Positions 7,104 to 14,342 are shown, numbered from the stretch's first letter. The stretch is 39,397 bases of DNA from Nocardioides sp. GY 10127 (GCF_004919085.1 NZ_STGL01000015.1:1-39397), one strand, 5' to 3'. Notes: generated from the letters alone by a model not told the origin. Numbers and translations are program-made.

Positions 7104-8498
7104 ATGTACTTCGCCCAGCACTACCTCGACTGCCTGTCCCAGGCCTCCTACCTCGTCGGGGACGAGGCCTCGGGCCAGGCCGTCGTCGTCGACCCCCGCC
7201 GTGACGTCGCCGAGTACGTCGAGGACGCGGCCGCCCACGGCCTGCGGATCGTGGGCGTCATCAACACCCACTTCCACGCCGACTTCCTCGCCGGCCACCT
7301 GGAGATGGCCGAGGCGACCGGCGCGTGGATCGGCTACGGCGACCGGGCGGAGACCGACTACGACATCCGCTCCTTCGCCGACGGCGAGCGGGTCGAGCTG
7401 GGCGGGCCGGACGGGGTGACCCTCGAGATCATGCACACGCCGGGCCACACGCCCGAGTCGATCAGCGTCCTGGTCTACGAGCACGGCACCGACGAGACGC
7501 CCTACGGCGCCCTCACCGGTGACGCCCTCTTCATCGGCGACGTGGGCCGGCCCGACCTCCTGGCCTCCTTCGGCGTCACCGCTCGCGAGCTCGGCGGGAT
7601 GCTCTACGACTCCGTGCAGCACAAGCTGATGGGCCTGCCCGACGAGGTCCGGGTCTTCCCGGCCCACGGCGCCGGCTCGGCCTGCGGCAAGAACCTCTCC
7701 ACCGAGACGCAGTCCACCATCGGGGAGCAGCGCCGCTTCAACTACGCGTGCCAGCCGATGGACGAGCAGACCTTCGTCGACATCGTCACCGCCGGGCAGC
7801 CCTCCGCCCCGGAGTACTTCGGCTACGACGCCACCCTCAACCGCCGTCAGCACGCCACGTACGACGAGTCGGCCGCCGCCGAGCTGACGTTCGCCCAGGC
7901 CACCGAGGCCACGGCCGGCGGCGCCGTCCTCCTGGACACGCGCGAGCAGTCCGAGTTCGCGGCCGGCCACCTGCGCGGGTCCGTGTCGGTCCCGCTCGAC
8001 GGTCGCTTCGCCGAGACCGCCGGCATGCTGCTGAAGCCGCACGACGAGATCGTCGTGGTCGCCCCGGAGGGGCACGAGGCCGAGGCCGTCACCCGGCTGG
8101 CCCGGATCGGCTTCGACGGCGTCGTCGGCCACCTCGCGGACATCGAGGAGGTGCTCACGCAGGCCGAGGGCGTGTGCGTGGGCCACGCGAGCCGCCTCAC
8201 CCCGGCCCAGCTCGACGAGGTCCTGGCCGACGAGGCCCGCGACGTCGTGCTCGTCGACGTCCGCAACGCCGGTGAGGTCGAGGCCGGTGGCGTCGAGGGC
8301 GCGCTGAACATCCCGCTGGCCGAGCTGCGCCGCCGCGTCGACGAGGTCCCGCGCGACAAGGCCGTCGTGGTCTACTGCGCGGGGGGCTGGCGGTCCTCGG
8401 TCGCCGCCTCCTACCTGCGCAGCGAGGGGTTCACCGACGTCTCCGACATCCTGGGCGGGTTCAACGCGGTGGACGCCATGCGCGCCGCCGAGGCCTGA
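7104..8498 (+). CDS. CstB-like persulfide dioxygenase fused to two rhodanese domains
   Basis: A 464-residue three-domain enzyme. Residues 1-235 are a metallo-beta-lactamase fold with THFHADFLAGH (His56, His58, Asp60) and HTPGHTPESISVLV, typical of Fe(II) persulfide dioxygenases of the ETHE1 type. The position after Asp60 is Phe rather than His; these enzymes use only three protein ligands. Residues of about 255-355 form a rhodanese fold whose catalytic position lacks cysteine (VVVAPEGHEAEAV). Residues of about 365-464 form a second rhodanese with the intact loop CAGGWRSS (Cys425). This order, dioxygenase, dead rhodanese, live rhodanese, is that of CstB, which converts low-molecular-weight persulfides to thiosulfate. 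Mycothiol persulfide would be the likely substrate here, by inference. GAAAGG precedes the chosen ATG. Confidence 0.9.
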   Translation: MYFAQHYLDCLSQASYLVGDEASGQAVVVDPRRDVAEYVEDAAAHGLRIVGVINTHFHADFLAGHLEMAEATGAWIGYGDRAETDYDIRSFADGERVELGGPDGVTLEIMHTPGHTPESISVLVYEHGTDETPYGALTGDALFIGDVGRPDLLASFGVTARELGGMLYDSVQHKLMGLPDEVRVFPAHGAGSACGKNLSTETQSTIGEQRRFNYACQPMDEQTFVDIVTAGQPSAPEYFGYDATLNRRQHATYDESAAAELTFAQATEATAGGAVLLDTREQSEFAAGHLRGSVSVPLDGRFAETAGMLLKPHDEIVVVAPEGHEAEAVTRLARIGFDGVVGHLADIEEVLTQAEGVCVGHASRLTPAQLDEVLADEARDVVLVDVRNAGEVEAGGVEGALNIPLAELRRRVDEVPRDKAVVVYCAGGWRSSVAASYLRSEGFTDVSDILGGFNAVDAMRAAEA

Positions 8499-8549
8499 GC
8501 GACACCCTCCCCCTCAGCCCACCCGACGAGACCAGAGCCAGGAGCAGCC

Positions 8550-8771
8550 CTGCCCGCCGACCTGCCGCCCGAGCACGACCGCCTGCGCCCCGGCGACCAC
8601 GTGGGCGCAGGCGTGCCGGACCACGTGCCGTTCACCGTCCACGGGCGGGGCGGGCCGCACGGGCGGCTGCGCCTGCGGCCGCGGACACCGCGGATCGTCC
8701 TGCTCGTGCCGCTCCTGGCGCTGGTCTACGCGGTGGCGCTGGTCGCGGTCGCGCTCTCCACGCGGGCCTGA
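8550..8771 (+). CDS. Small membrane protein, probable CTG start
   Basis: A 73-residue frame with no ATG, GTG or TTG at its apparent beginning. CTG lies 5 nt after AGGAG, and from that codon on third positions are almost all G or C, while codons upstream of it are not. The first 45 residues are polar and Pro/Gly/Arg-rich; the last part, after RLRLRPRTPR, is one hydrophobic helix (IVLLVPLLALVYAVALVAVAL) ending STRA. An in-frame GTG at 8601 is a shorter alternative. It begins 51 bp after the persulfide dioxygenase and overlaps the tail of the convergent acetyltransferase gene by 46 bp. It may be a membrane accessory of the sulfur module. No family recognised. Confidence 0.5.
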   Translation: MPADLPPEHDRLRPGDHVGAGVPDHVPFTVHGRGGPHGRLRLRPRTPRIVLLVPLLALVYAVALVAVALSTRA

Positions 8772-9379
8772 CGCCACTCCTGCACCAGGAGCGCGTAGCC
8801 GTAGCCGTCGAGCCAGCCCCGGGTCCGGTGCAGCGAGTCGGCGCGGCCGTGCAGCTCCCGACGCATCCCGACCCGCTCCATGAGCCGCCACGAGGCGGTG
8901 TTGTCGGCGAAGCAGCTCGCGGTCACCCGCCGGGCGCCCAGGTCCTCGAACGCGACGGCCAGTGCCGCGGTCACGGCCTCCGTGGCCAGGCCGCGCCCCT
9001 GCTCGGCGGGGTGGAGCGTCCAGCCGAGCTCCACCTCGCAGCCCTCCGCCTGCTCGCGGACCTCCGCCTGCGCCCAGCCGTCGCGGACGGCGAGCATGAG
9101 GTCGCCCAGCACCCTCCCGTCCCCGACGTCCGCCACCACGAGCTTGGAGCGGATGCGCTCGGGCCGCAGGAACCGCTCGAGGTACTCCTCGCGGCGCGTC
9201 GAGGCCCAGCCGATCCACTCCGTGACCTCGGGCAGGCGACGGAACGCCCAGGTGGCGTCGGCGTCGGCCGGCGTCTCCGGCCGCAGGAGGAGCCGCGGCG
9301 TGCGCAGCGGCCACGGGCGGCAGCCGTGCAGGGTCGTGGGAGGCCCGGGGGACCGGCGGGTCGGCTGGGGGGAGCTCAT
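8726..9379 (-). CDS. GNAT family N-acetyltransferase (RimJ/RimL-like)
   Basis: A 217-residue acetyltransferase. The start of the fold reads LRTPRLLLRPETPADADATW, as in RimJ/RimL-type enzymes that acetylate N-terminal amines or small molecules. The acetyl-CoA-binding motif A region is ELGWTLHPAEQGRGLATEAV (Q/R-x-x-G-x-A at about 132-137), followed by RVTASCFADNTASWRLMERVGM, the usual motif B. The acceptor cannot be told from sequence. It is transcribed alone, converging on the sulfur module and diverging from hisE, with no ribosome-binding site at the ATG. The last residues are a low-complexity TATSATA tail that overlaps the small membrane-protein gene. Confidence 0.87.
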   Translation of the reverse strand: MSSPQPTRRSPGPPTTLHGCRPWPLRTPRLLLRPETPADADATWAFRRLPEVTEWIGWASTRREEYLERFLRPERIRSKLVVADVGDGRVLGDLMLAVRDGWAQAEVREQAEGCEVELGWTLHPAEQGRGLATEAVTAALAVAFEDLGARRVTASCFADNTASWRLMERVGMRRELHGRADSLHRTRGWLDGYGYALLVQEWRQARVESATATSATA

Positions 9380-9472
9380 CGGCCGATCGTGGCACTGCCC
9401 CGGGCCGCGCGCCCGGGCCTTTGTGCCGTCTCGCCCCGGCCACGCGATTCCGCACCCGCGACCGTGAGCACC

Positions 9473-9478
9473 TAGGCT
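9473..9478 (+). promoter_or_regulatory. -10 box TAGGCT upstream of hisE
   Basis: TAGGCT is followed by eight bases and the GTG start of hisE, with no ribosome-binding site between them. A leaderless or nearly leaderless transcript is likely. The 93 bp between this box and the divergent acetyltransferase start hold no other clear element. Confidence 0.45.
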
Positions 9479-9486
9479 GACTCCTC

Positions 9487-9750
9487 GTGAAGACGTTCGA
9501 GCAGCTGTGGGACGAGCTGAGCGAGAAGGCCCAGACCCGGCCCGAGGGCTCGGGCACCGTGCGCGAGCTGGACGCCGGCGTGCACTTCATCGGCAAGAAG
9601 CTGGTGGAGGAGGCCGCCGAGTCGTGGATGGCCGCCGAGCACGAGGGCAACGCCCGCGCCGCCGAGGAGATCAGCCAGCTCCTCTACCACGCGCAGTGCC
9701 TGATGCTGGCCTCCGGCATCAGCCTCGACGACGTCTACGCGCACCTCTGA
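9487..9750 (+). CDS. hisE: Phosphoribosyl-ATP pyrophosphatase
   Basis: An 87-residue all-helical MazG-superfamily enzyme that hydrolyses phosphoribosyl-ATP to phosphoribosyl-AMP, the second step of histidine synthesis. The motif FIGKKLVEEAAESWMAAEHE carries the metal-binding EE-x-x-E pattern, and EISQLLYHAQCLMLASG supplies the E-x-x-x-x-x-Y helix. Length matches free-standing HisE proteins of actinobacteria. It lies 19 bp before hisG, the standard actinobacterial hisE-hisG pair, so the first two pathway enzymes are made together. The remaining his genes are not in the window. Confidence 0.96.
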   Translation: MKTFEQLWDELSEKAQTRPEGSGTVRELDAGVHFIGKKLVEEAAESWMAAEHEGNARAAEEISQLLYHAQCLMLASGISLDDVYAHL

Positions 9751-9769
9751 GCTCGGAAGGCCCCCGACC

Positions 9770-10618
9770 ATGACCCTGCTCCGCGTCGCCGTCCCCAACA
9801 AGGGCGCCCTCTCGCAGGCGGCCTCCGACATCCTCCGCGAGGGCGGCTACCGCCAGCGCGAGGACTCCAAGCAGCTCACGCTCGTGGACGCCGAGAACGG
9901 CGTCGAGTTCTTCTACCTGCGCCCGCGCGACATCGCGCTGTACGTCGGCGAGGGCACGCTGGACGTCGGGATCACCGGCCGTGACCTGCTCTCCGACTCC
10001 GGCGCCAAGGCCGAGGAGGTGCGCGGGCTCGGCTTCGGGCGCAGCACCTTCCGCTTCGCGGGGCCGGCCGGTCGCTACACCGACCTGTCCCAGCTCGCCG
10101 GGCTGCGGATCGCCACGTCCTACACCGGCGTCGTGGAGGCCTTCCTCCAGCGGCGCGGCATCGAGGCGTCCGTGACCCGCCTGGACGGTGCGGTCGAGAC
10201 CTCGATCCAGCTCGGCGTGGCCGACGTGATCGCCGACGTCGTGGAGACCGGCTCGACCCTGCGTCGTGCCGGGCTGGAGGTCTTCGGGGACACGATCCTC
10301 GAGTCCGAGGCCGTCCTGATCACGCGCACCGGCGACGTCCCGTCCGGCTTCGAGGTCTTCCAGCGACGCATCGAGGGCGTCCTGGTCGCGCGCAGCTACG
10401 TGATGATGGACTACGACATCCCCACCGACCGCCTGCCGGAGGCCGTGCGGCTCACCCCGGGCTTCGAGTCCCCGACCGTGGCCCCGCTGCACCGCGAGGG
10501 CTGGTCGGCGGTGCGCGTGATGGTGCCCCGCGACGGCTCCCAGCGGCTCATGGACGAGCTCTACCAGGTGGGTGCCCGCGGCATCCTCCTCACCGGCATC
10601 CATGCCTGCCGACTCTGA
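9770..10618 (+). CDS. hisG: ATP phosphoribosyltransferase, long form
   Basis: A 282-residue long-form HisG, which condenses ATP with PRPP in the committed step of histidine synthesis and is usually feedback-inhibited by histidine. The start LRVAVPNKGALSQAASDILREGGY, the block DVGITGRDLL and the PRPP/ATP site VADVIADVVETGSTLRRAGL are diagnostic. The last 75 or so residues form the regulatory ACT-like domain found only in long forms (DGSQRLMDELYQVGARGILLTGIHACRL). No hisZ is needed for this form. ATG follows CGGAAGG. Its 3' end overlaps the start of the PH-domain gene by 17 bp, so that gene is probably translationally coupled. Confidence 0.97.
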   Translation: MTLLRVAVPNKGALSQAASDILREGGYRQREDSKQLTLVDAENGVEFFYLRPRDIALYVGEGTLDVGITGRDLLSDSGAKAEEVRGLGFGRSTFRFAGPAGRYTDLSQLAGLRIATSYTGVVEAFLQRRGIEASVTRLDGAVETSIQLGVADVIADVVETGSTLRRAGLEVFGDTILESEAVLITRTGDVPSGFEVFQRRIEGVLVARSYVMMDYDIPTDRLPEAVRLTPGFESPTVAPLHREGWSAVRVMVPRDGSQRLMDELYQVGARGILLTGIHACRL

Positions 10619-11087
10619 CCGCGACCACGCGGCGCCCGACGTCGACGGGCTGGGCCCGACGCTGCCGCACACCTGGCGACCGCTGGGCGTGCGCATCATG
10701 GCCTGGGCGCTGAGCATCTGCTTCGGCGTGGTGTTCGCCTTCGCCTGGTTCACGCTCTCCCCGGAGGTGCGGGCCGAGTTCAAGCTGCGGCACTTCATCA
10801 CCCTGGTGCTGCTGGTCGCCGGCGGCTGGGCGACGCTCTACGCGGTCGTCCGGTGCAAGGTCACCGCCTACCGCGACAAGGTCGTCATCGTGAACGGCTA
10901 CCGCCGCCGCGAGTACGCGTGGGCCCAGGTCGTGGCGGTGTCCATGCCGCCGGGCGCTCCGTGGGTCACCCTCGACCTCTCCGACGGCTCCAGCGTGGGC
11001 GCGCTGGCCATCCAGGGCGCGGACGGCCGCCGCGCGGTCGAGGCCGTGCAGCAGCTGCGCGCGCTGGCCACCGAGCTCACCCGCTGA
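10602..11087 (+). CDS. PH-domain-containing membrane protein
   Basis: A 161-residue protein with two transmembrane segments (around residues 25-44, WALSICFGVVFAFAWFTL, and 62-82, FITLVLLVAGGWATLYAVV), then a bacterial PH-like domain of about 75 residues (VTAYRDKVVIVNGYRRREYAWAQ leading to a C-terminal helix). Conserved proteins of this layout follow hisG in many actinobacteria; no function is established that I know of. The ATG chosen overlaps the hisG stop region; a GTG 30 nt upstream in the same frame is less likely because it would lie deep in hisG. Its stop codon falls inside the first copy of a 13-bp tandem repeat. Confidence 0.8.
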   Translation: MPADSDRDHAAPDVDGLGPTLPHTWRPLGVRIMAWALSICFGVVFAFAWFTLSPEVRAEFKLRHFITLVLLVAGGWATLYAVVRCKVTAYRDKVVIVNGYRRREYAWAQVVAVSMPPGAPWVTLDLSDGSSVGALAIQGADGRRAVEAVQQLRALATELTR

Positions 11088-11129
11088 GCCCACCCGCTGA
11101 GCCCACCCGCTGAGCCCACCCGCTGAGCC
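11078..11129. repeat. Four perfect tandem copies of a 13-bp repeat
   Basis: The unit CACCCGCTGAGCC is repeated four times without change. The first copy holds the last codons and TGA stop of the PH-domain gene. Because 13 is not a multiple of three, the copies put TGA in all three forward frames (11085, 11098, 11111, 11124). Recent expansion by slippage is likely. Confidence 0.95.
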
Positions 11130-11130
11130 T

Positions 11131-11143
11131 GCCCCGAAGGGGC
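11131..11143. terminator. Short GC hairpin between convergent genes
   Basis: GCCCC and GGGGC pair around GAA, and a further GGGGCCCC follows directly. With no U-tract, this would be a U-less actinobacterial-type terminator for the hisE-hisG operon, perhaps also used by the convergent epimerase gene, which ends 14 bp away. Confidence 0.5.
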
Positions 11144-11156
11144 GGGGCCCCTGCGG

Positions 11157-12083
11157 TCAGTCGACCGCGCGGATGCCCCAGGCGGCGGTGTGCTCGTCGC
11201 CGTCGGTGCCGGCGGGGGACAGGACGACGAGGTCGGTGCCCGAGTTGAGCGCGTCCGGCGGGGCCGACATGGGCTCGATCGCCAGCGACCGGCGGGCGGT
11301 CGCGGGCACGTCGTCGGCGGTGTAGAGCAGCAGGCAGGAGTAGCCGGCGTCCACCCACAGGGAGACACCCTGACCGGTGGCCGGGTCGAGCAGGGTCGCC
11401 GTGGCCACGCCGCGCTCGTCGCGGTCGAGGTCGGTGAAGGTGTCGTTGAGGACGGTCTTCTTCAGCGGCCGCGACAGGCGGAAGTCGAACTCGGTGCCCT
11501 CCACGGGCTCGCTGCCGTGCGGCAGCAGCCGCTCGGGGTCCACCAGGTAGCGCGTCGCCCCGGGGAAGGTGAGCTCCAGGGTGTCCACGGGGCCGTCGCC
11601 CACGCACACGTAGGGGTGCGACCCCACGGCGTACGGCGCCCGGGCGCCGGACATGTTCGTCGCGGTCTGGGTGACGGTGAGGCCGTCGGCGGACAGGTCG
11701 TAGACGACGTGCAGGTCCAGCGTCCACGGGTAGCCGGTCTGGGCCATGAGCCGGTACTGCAGCGAGACGGAGTGAGCGGTGTGCTCCTCCACGCTCCACG
11801 CCACCCAGCGCGCCAGCCCGTGCGAGGCGTTGCCGCGCTTGGGCTCGGTGAGCGGCAGCTGCTGGGTCGTCCCCTCGAACGTGTAGCGGCCGTCGCGGGT
11901 GCGGTTGGGCCACGGGACCAGCTGCTGGCCACGACCGCCCGCGGACATCTCGTCCTCGCCGAACCCGTCGACGAGCGGGCGTCCCCCGTGCTCGAGGAGA
12001 CGCAGCGCGCCACCGGACTCGGTGATGACGGCGCGGTAGCCGCCGGCCGCGATCTCGAACTGTTCGCCACTGGGGGGAAGCAT
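11157..12083 (-). CDS. Aldose 1-epimerase (mutarotase) family protein
   Basis: A 308-residue galactose-mutarotase-fold enzyme expected to interconvert alpha and beta anomers of free aldoses in the cytoplasm. The family blocks are present in order: LVPWPNRTRDGRYTFEG, the substrate-site LTEPKRGNASHGLARWVAW, the second histidine in VGSHPYVCVGDG, and the acidic C-terminal site SLAIEPMSAPPDALNSG with the glutamate that acts as base. Length is normal. It is the actinobacterial aldose 1-epimerase-like type rather than classical GalM, so exact sugar specificity is open. The ATG lacks a ribosome-binding site and follows a TACGCT box by seven bases. The gene stands alone, converging on the hisEG operon. 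Confidence 0.9.
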   Translation of the reverse strand: MLPPSGEQFEIAAGGYRAVITESGGALRLLEHGGRPLVDGFGEDEMSAGGRGQQLVPWPNRTRDGRYTFEGTTQQLPLTEPKRGNASHGLARWVAWSVEEHTAHSVSLQYRLMAQTGYPWTLDLHVVYDLSADGLTVTQTATNMSGARAPYAVGSHPYVCVGDGPVDTLELTFPGATRYLVDPERLLPHGSEPVEGTEFDFRLSRPLKKTVLNDTFTDLDRDERGVATATLLDPATGQGVSLWVDAGYSCLLLYTADDVPATARRSLAIEPMSAPPDALNSGTDLVVLSPAGTDGDEHTAAWGIRAVD

Positions 12084-12090
12084 GCGGCAC

Positions 12091-12096
12091 AGCGTA
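12091..12096 (-). promoter_or_regulatory. -10 box TACGCT, leaderless promoter of the epimerase gene
   Basis: On the minus strand TACGCT is followed by seven bases and the ATG start, with no ribosome-binding site. It has the same geometry as several other genes in the window. Confidence 0.45.
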
Positions 12097-12174
12097 GGAC
12101 CGGGCGGGGCACCGCACGGGGTGAAAGCCCAGCCCTCGGACGCCGCGGTCCGGATGCGGGCCGAAAGTCCCGCC

Positions 12175-12816
12175 TCAGCCCTCGGCGGCGCCGCCCACCA
12201 GCACCGGCGGCGTCGCCCCGGTCCCGTCCACGAGGACGTCGGCCCGACCGCGCGTGCCCTCCTCGGCGTAGAGGGCCGCCTCGTGGCCCGCCCACGTGTC
12301 CCACCAGGGTTCGAAGGTCTCGCCGTCGCGCGCCAGGCCGCGCGCGTGCCGCTCCTCCACGGGTGCGTCGAGCCAGGCCAGGAGCGTCAGCAGGGGAGCG
12401 GTCGCGCGCACCCCCGACCCGACGCCCTCGAGGACGAGCAGGTCCGTCGGCGGCACCTCCACGTCCTCGGCCCAGGCCGACTCGAACCAGTCCCAGCGCC
12501 GGTAGACCCCGGCGCGGCCCTCCGTGAGCGGCCGCAGCAGCGTGGCGAGCTGCGTGCGGACGTGCGGGAGGCCGGACCAGCCCTCGTACAGGTCGTCCAT
12601 GTGCACCTGCCGGCAGGCGAGGCCGGCGGCCTCCGCCTGCGCCGCCAGCGCGCGGGACAGCGTGGTCTTCCCGGAGCCCGAGGGCCCGTCGAGCGCCACG
12701 ACGCGCGTGCTCCCGGCGCGCGGGCCCCGCGCGAGCGCGAGCTCGAGCAGGGTCCTGGCGACCGCGTCGGGCGCGCCCGGGGTCGATCCGCCGGGCCCGG
12801 GCGCCGCGGTGCTCAG
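12175..12816 (-). CDS. Uridine-kinase-like P-loop NTPase, CTG start likely
   Basis: About 213 residues. The P-loop VVALDGPSGSGKTTLSRALA lies near residue 40, followed by CRQVHMDDLYEGWSGL, which corresponds to the substrate-binding aspartates of uridine kinase/phosphoribulokinase-like proteins, and a Walker-B-like DLLVLEGVGSG. Nucleoside kinase activity is the best guess; the exact substrate is unknown. No ATG, GTG or TTG occurs between the previous stop and the P-loop except a GTG immediately before the P-loop, which would delete the first strand. A CTG overlaps the upstream stop as CTGA and follows GGGGGAT, so start by translational coupling is the most consistent reading. Confidence 0.75.
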   Translation of the reverse strand: MSTAAPGPGGSTPGAPDAVARTLLELALARGPRAGSTRVVALDGPSGSGKTTLSRALAAQAEAAGLACRQVHMDDLYEGWSGLPHVRTQLATLLRPLTEGRAGVYRRWDWFESAWAEDVEVPPTDLLVLEGVGSGVRATAPLLTLLAWLDAPVEERHARGLARDGETFEPWWDTWAGHEAALYAEEGTRGRADVLVDGTGATPPVLVGGAAEG

Positions 12817-13268
12817 CTGATCCCCCGGCGGCGCAGGAGGGCCTCGATCTCGTCCAGGTCGTCGTCGCCGGAGGCGGCCGGCGCGCCGGCGGGGCTCGGG
12901 GGCGCGGACTGCGAGGACCGCGGGCGGCCCGCCCCGACGGCGGGGGCACCGCCGGACCTCGCCCGGGCGAGCTCGCGCGCGCGGAGCCGGTTCGAGGCGA
13001 GCAGCAGCAGGACGGCCACGCCGGCCAGCACGATCCCGACCCACACGGTCGGCACGAGGACGAGCGTGAGGACCCAGTCGAGCACCGCGTCCACGATCCG
13101 CGTGAACATCCGCAGCGTGCGCGTGAGGTAGGCGGCGGGCACGAGGAGCGTGAGCCCGGCGAGCCGCAGGCCCGCCGCGAGCCCCCGGCGCCGCCACGCG
13201 AACCAGGTGCCCAGGCCACCGAGCACGGTGAGGGCGGTGCACAGGGCCAGCCAGGCGACGTCGTCCAC
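12813..13268 (-). CDS. Conserved actinobacterial small membrane protein
   Basis: A 151-residue protein with three hydrophobic helices: residues 4-24 (AWLALCTALTVLGGLGTWFAW), 34-50 (LRLAGLTLLVPAAYLT) and 72-92 (VPTVWVGIVLAGVAVLLLLA). A Pro/Ala/Ser-rich cytoplasmic linker follows, then an acidic helix DDDLDEIEALLRRRGIS. This layout, with the closing D-D-x-x-E-I-E-x-L-L-x-R-R-G-I, recurs in actinobacteria and is sometimes labelled cellulose synthase in databases without basis that I know of. The start is GTG. The stop overlaps the start of the kinase-like gene, so the two are coupled. Function unknown. Confidence 0.8.
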   Translation of the reverse strand: MDDVAWLALCTALTVLGGLGTWFAWRRRGLAAGLRLAGLTLLVPAAYLTRTLRMFTRIVDAVLDWVLTLVLVPTVWVGIVLAGVAVLLLLASNRLRARELARARSGGAPAVGAGRPRSSQSAPPSPAGAPAASGDDDLDEIEALLRRRGIS

Positions 13269-13329
13269 GACCGCCAGCCTGCCACAGCGCCGGCTCCCGG
13301 AGTGGGAGTCACGGCCCTCGTGCGCGACG

Positions 13330-13935
13330 ATGGGGCGCGTGGTCGATCCCTACCGTCCCCACGTCGACGCCGACGGCAAGCGCACCTGGTCCTTCCCCGT
13401 GCAGGGCGACGGCCGTGCGCTCGAGGCGCCCGCCTTCCCCGACGACGACGGCAGCGCGGACGCCGGCCTGGCCGCCGCGCTCGCCGGCCGAGCCGCGTCC
13501 GCGGGTGACCGGGCGGCGGCGGGGGAGGCCTACCTGGCGTGCCTGGACGCGCTGACCCGGGCCCGGCTGCTGGTGCCCGTGGTGGCCGTGCTCGGCGAGG
13601 TCGACGTGAGCCCCGACGGGCTGCGCGTGGAGAAGGACAGCGACATGGCCGCCGTCCTGCTCACCGGGGCCGACGGCCGCACCGCCCTGCTCGCCTTCAG
13701 CTCCGCCGCCACCATGGCGGCCTGGGACGCGGCGGCCCGCCCCGTCGGCGTGCCCGCCCGCGTGGCAGCCGAGGCCGCCCTGGCCGAGGGCGCCTCGGCG
13801 CTGGTGCTGGACCTCGCCGGCCCGCACCGGCTGGTGGTCGAGGGCGACGACCTCGGGGCGCTGGCCTCGGGGTGGACACTGGCACGGGTCGGCGAGGGGC
13901 CCTCGGCTACCGTGGGCTGGGTCCGGCCTGCCTGA
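13330..13935 (+). CDS. SseB-family protein
   Basis: A 201-residue protein of the SseB N-terminal domain family. The marker region is TRARLLVPVVAVLGEV (near residue 75), followed by DSDMAAVLLTGADGRTALLAFSSAATMAAWD and ARPVGVPARVAAEAALAEGASALVLDLAG; family members share this pattern of short strands with no known catalytic residues. In enterobacteria SseB is linked to stress tolerance; in actinobacteria the role is undefined. ATG was chosen; a GTG nine bases later is equally in frame. It is divergent from the small membrane-protein gene and followed by the infC promoter. Confidence 0.82.
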   Translation: MGRVVDPYRPHVDADGKRTWSFPVQGDGRALEAPAFPDDDGSADAGLAAALAGRAASAGDRAAAGEAYLACLDALTRARLLVPVVAVLGEVDVSPDGLRVEKDSDMAAVLLTGADGRTALLAFSSAATMAAWDAAARPVGVPARVAAEAALAEGASALVLDLAGPHRLVVEGDDLGALASGWTLARVGEGPSATVGWVRPA

Positions 13936-13991
13936 CCGCCGCCCCCGGCCGTCCCTGTTCCGTCCCCTGTGCGGGGCGCCCACCGCGCCGA

Positions 13992-14021
13992 TTGGTCGTC
14001 ACGGGAAGAACTGCGTAGTCT
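13992..14021 (+). promoter_or_regulatory. Promoter of the infC-rpmI-rplT leader
   Basis: -35 TTGGTC (13992-13997) and -10 TAGTCT (14016-14021) are separated by 18 bp, a good housekeeping-sigma promoter. Transcription would begin near 14028, leaving an untranslated leader of about 315 nt before infC. Confidence 0.65.
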
Positions 14022-14027
14022 CTCCTG

Positions 14028-14342
14028 TTGACCGATCAGTCCTCGGTGTGCGCAGGGCTCCGCAAGGGGCAGGGCGAGCAGCGAGGGCCGATCCCACAAG
14101 CGGGGACCATGCACGATCGTCTCCCACCCGCATCGGCCGCCACAGGTCGTCGGGTCCGGTCGCCGGGAGCCCGGCACGCCCTCGCGAGAGGGTGCGTCGA
14201 GACGTCCCGGAGTGAGACTGCTCCTCCCCGAGGTGCCGTGTCGTGACTGGCTTCCGCTTGGACCAAGCGGAAGCCTTCGTCGTTTTCGGGCCGCGGCCCA
14301 CGGCGACGGAGACAGGCCAGCACCCGACTCCCAGGAGGACAC
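14028..14342 (+). promoter_or_regulatory. Long structured 5' leader of the infC operon
   Basis: This gene-free stretch has third-position composition unlike coding DNA here. It contains a 7-bp GCGA-tetraloop stem at 14177-14194 and the strong terminator-like hairpin at 14249-14275 before the infC ribosome-binding site. Leaders with L20- or IF-3-dependent control are known for this operon in other bacteria. Which ligand acts here is not visible from the sequence. Confidence 0.6.
14249..14286 (+). terminator. Attenuator hairpin in the infC leader
   Basis: GGCTTCCGCTTG and CAAGCGGAAGCC form a perfect 12-bp stem with the 3-nt loop GAC, followed by TTCGTCGTTTT. This is the only classical stem plus U-rich tail in the window, and it lies 57 nt before the infC start codon. 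A transcription attenuator is the natural reading. Confidence 0.75.

Noticed and set aside
12084..12174. Search for a gene or riboswitch between the epimerase and kinase-like genes
   Set aside because: Only 91 bp are available, no open frame with coding bias or conserved fold is visible, and the -10 box of the epimerase gene accounts for part of it.
14028..14246. Possible leader peptide (72 codons from TTG) in the infC leader
   Set aside because: It has no ribosome-binding site, third positions are not G/C-biased as in real genes here, and it shows no run of regulatory codons. Structured RNA is a better explanation.
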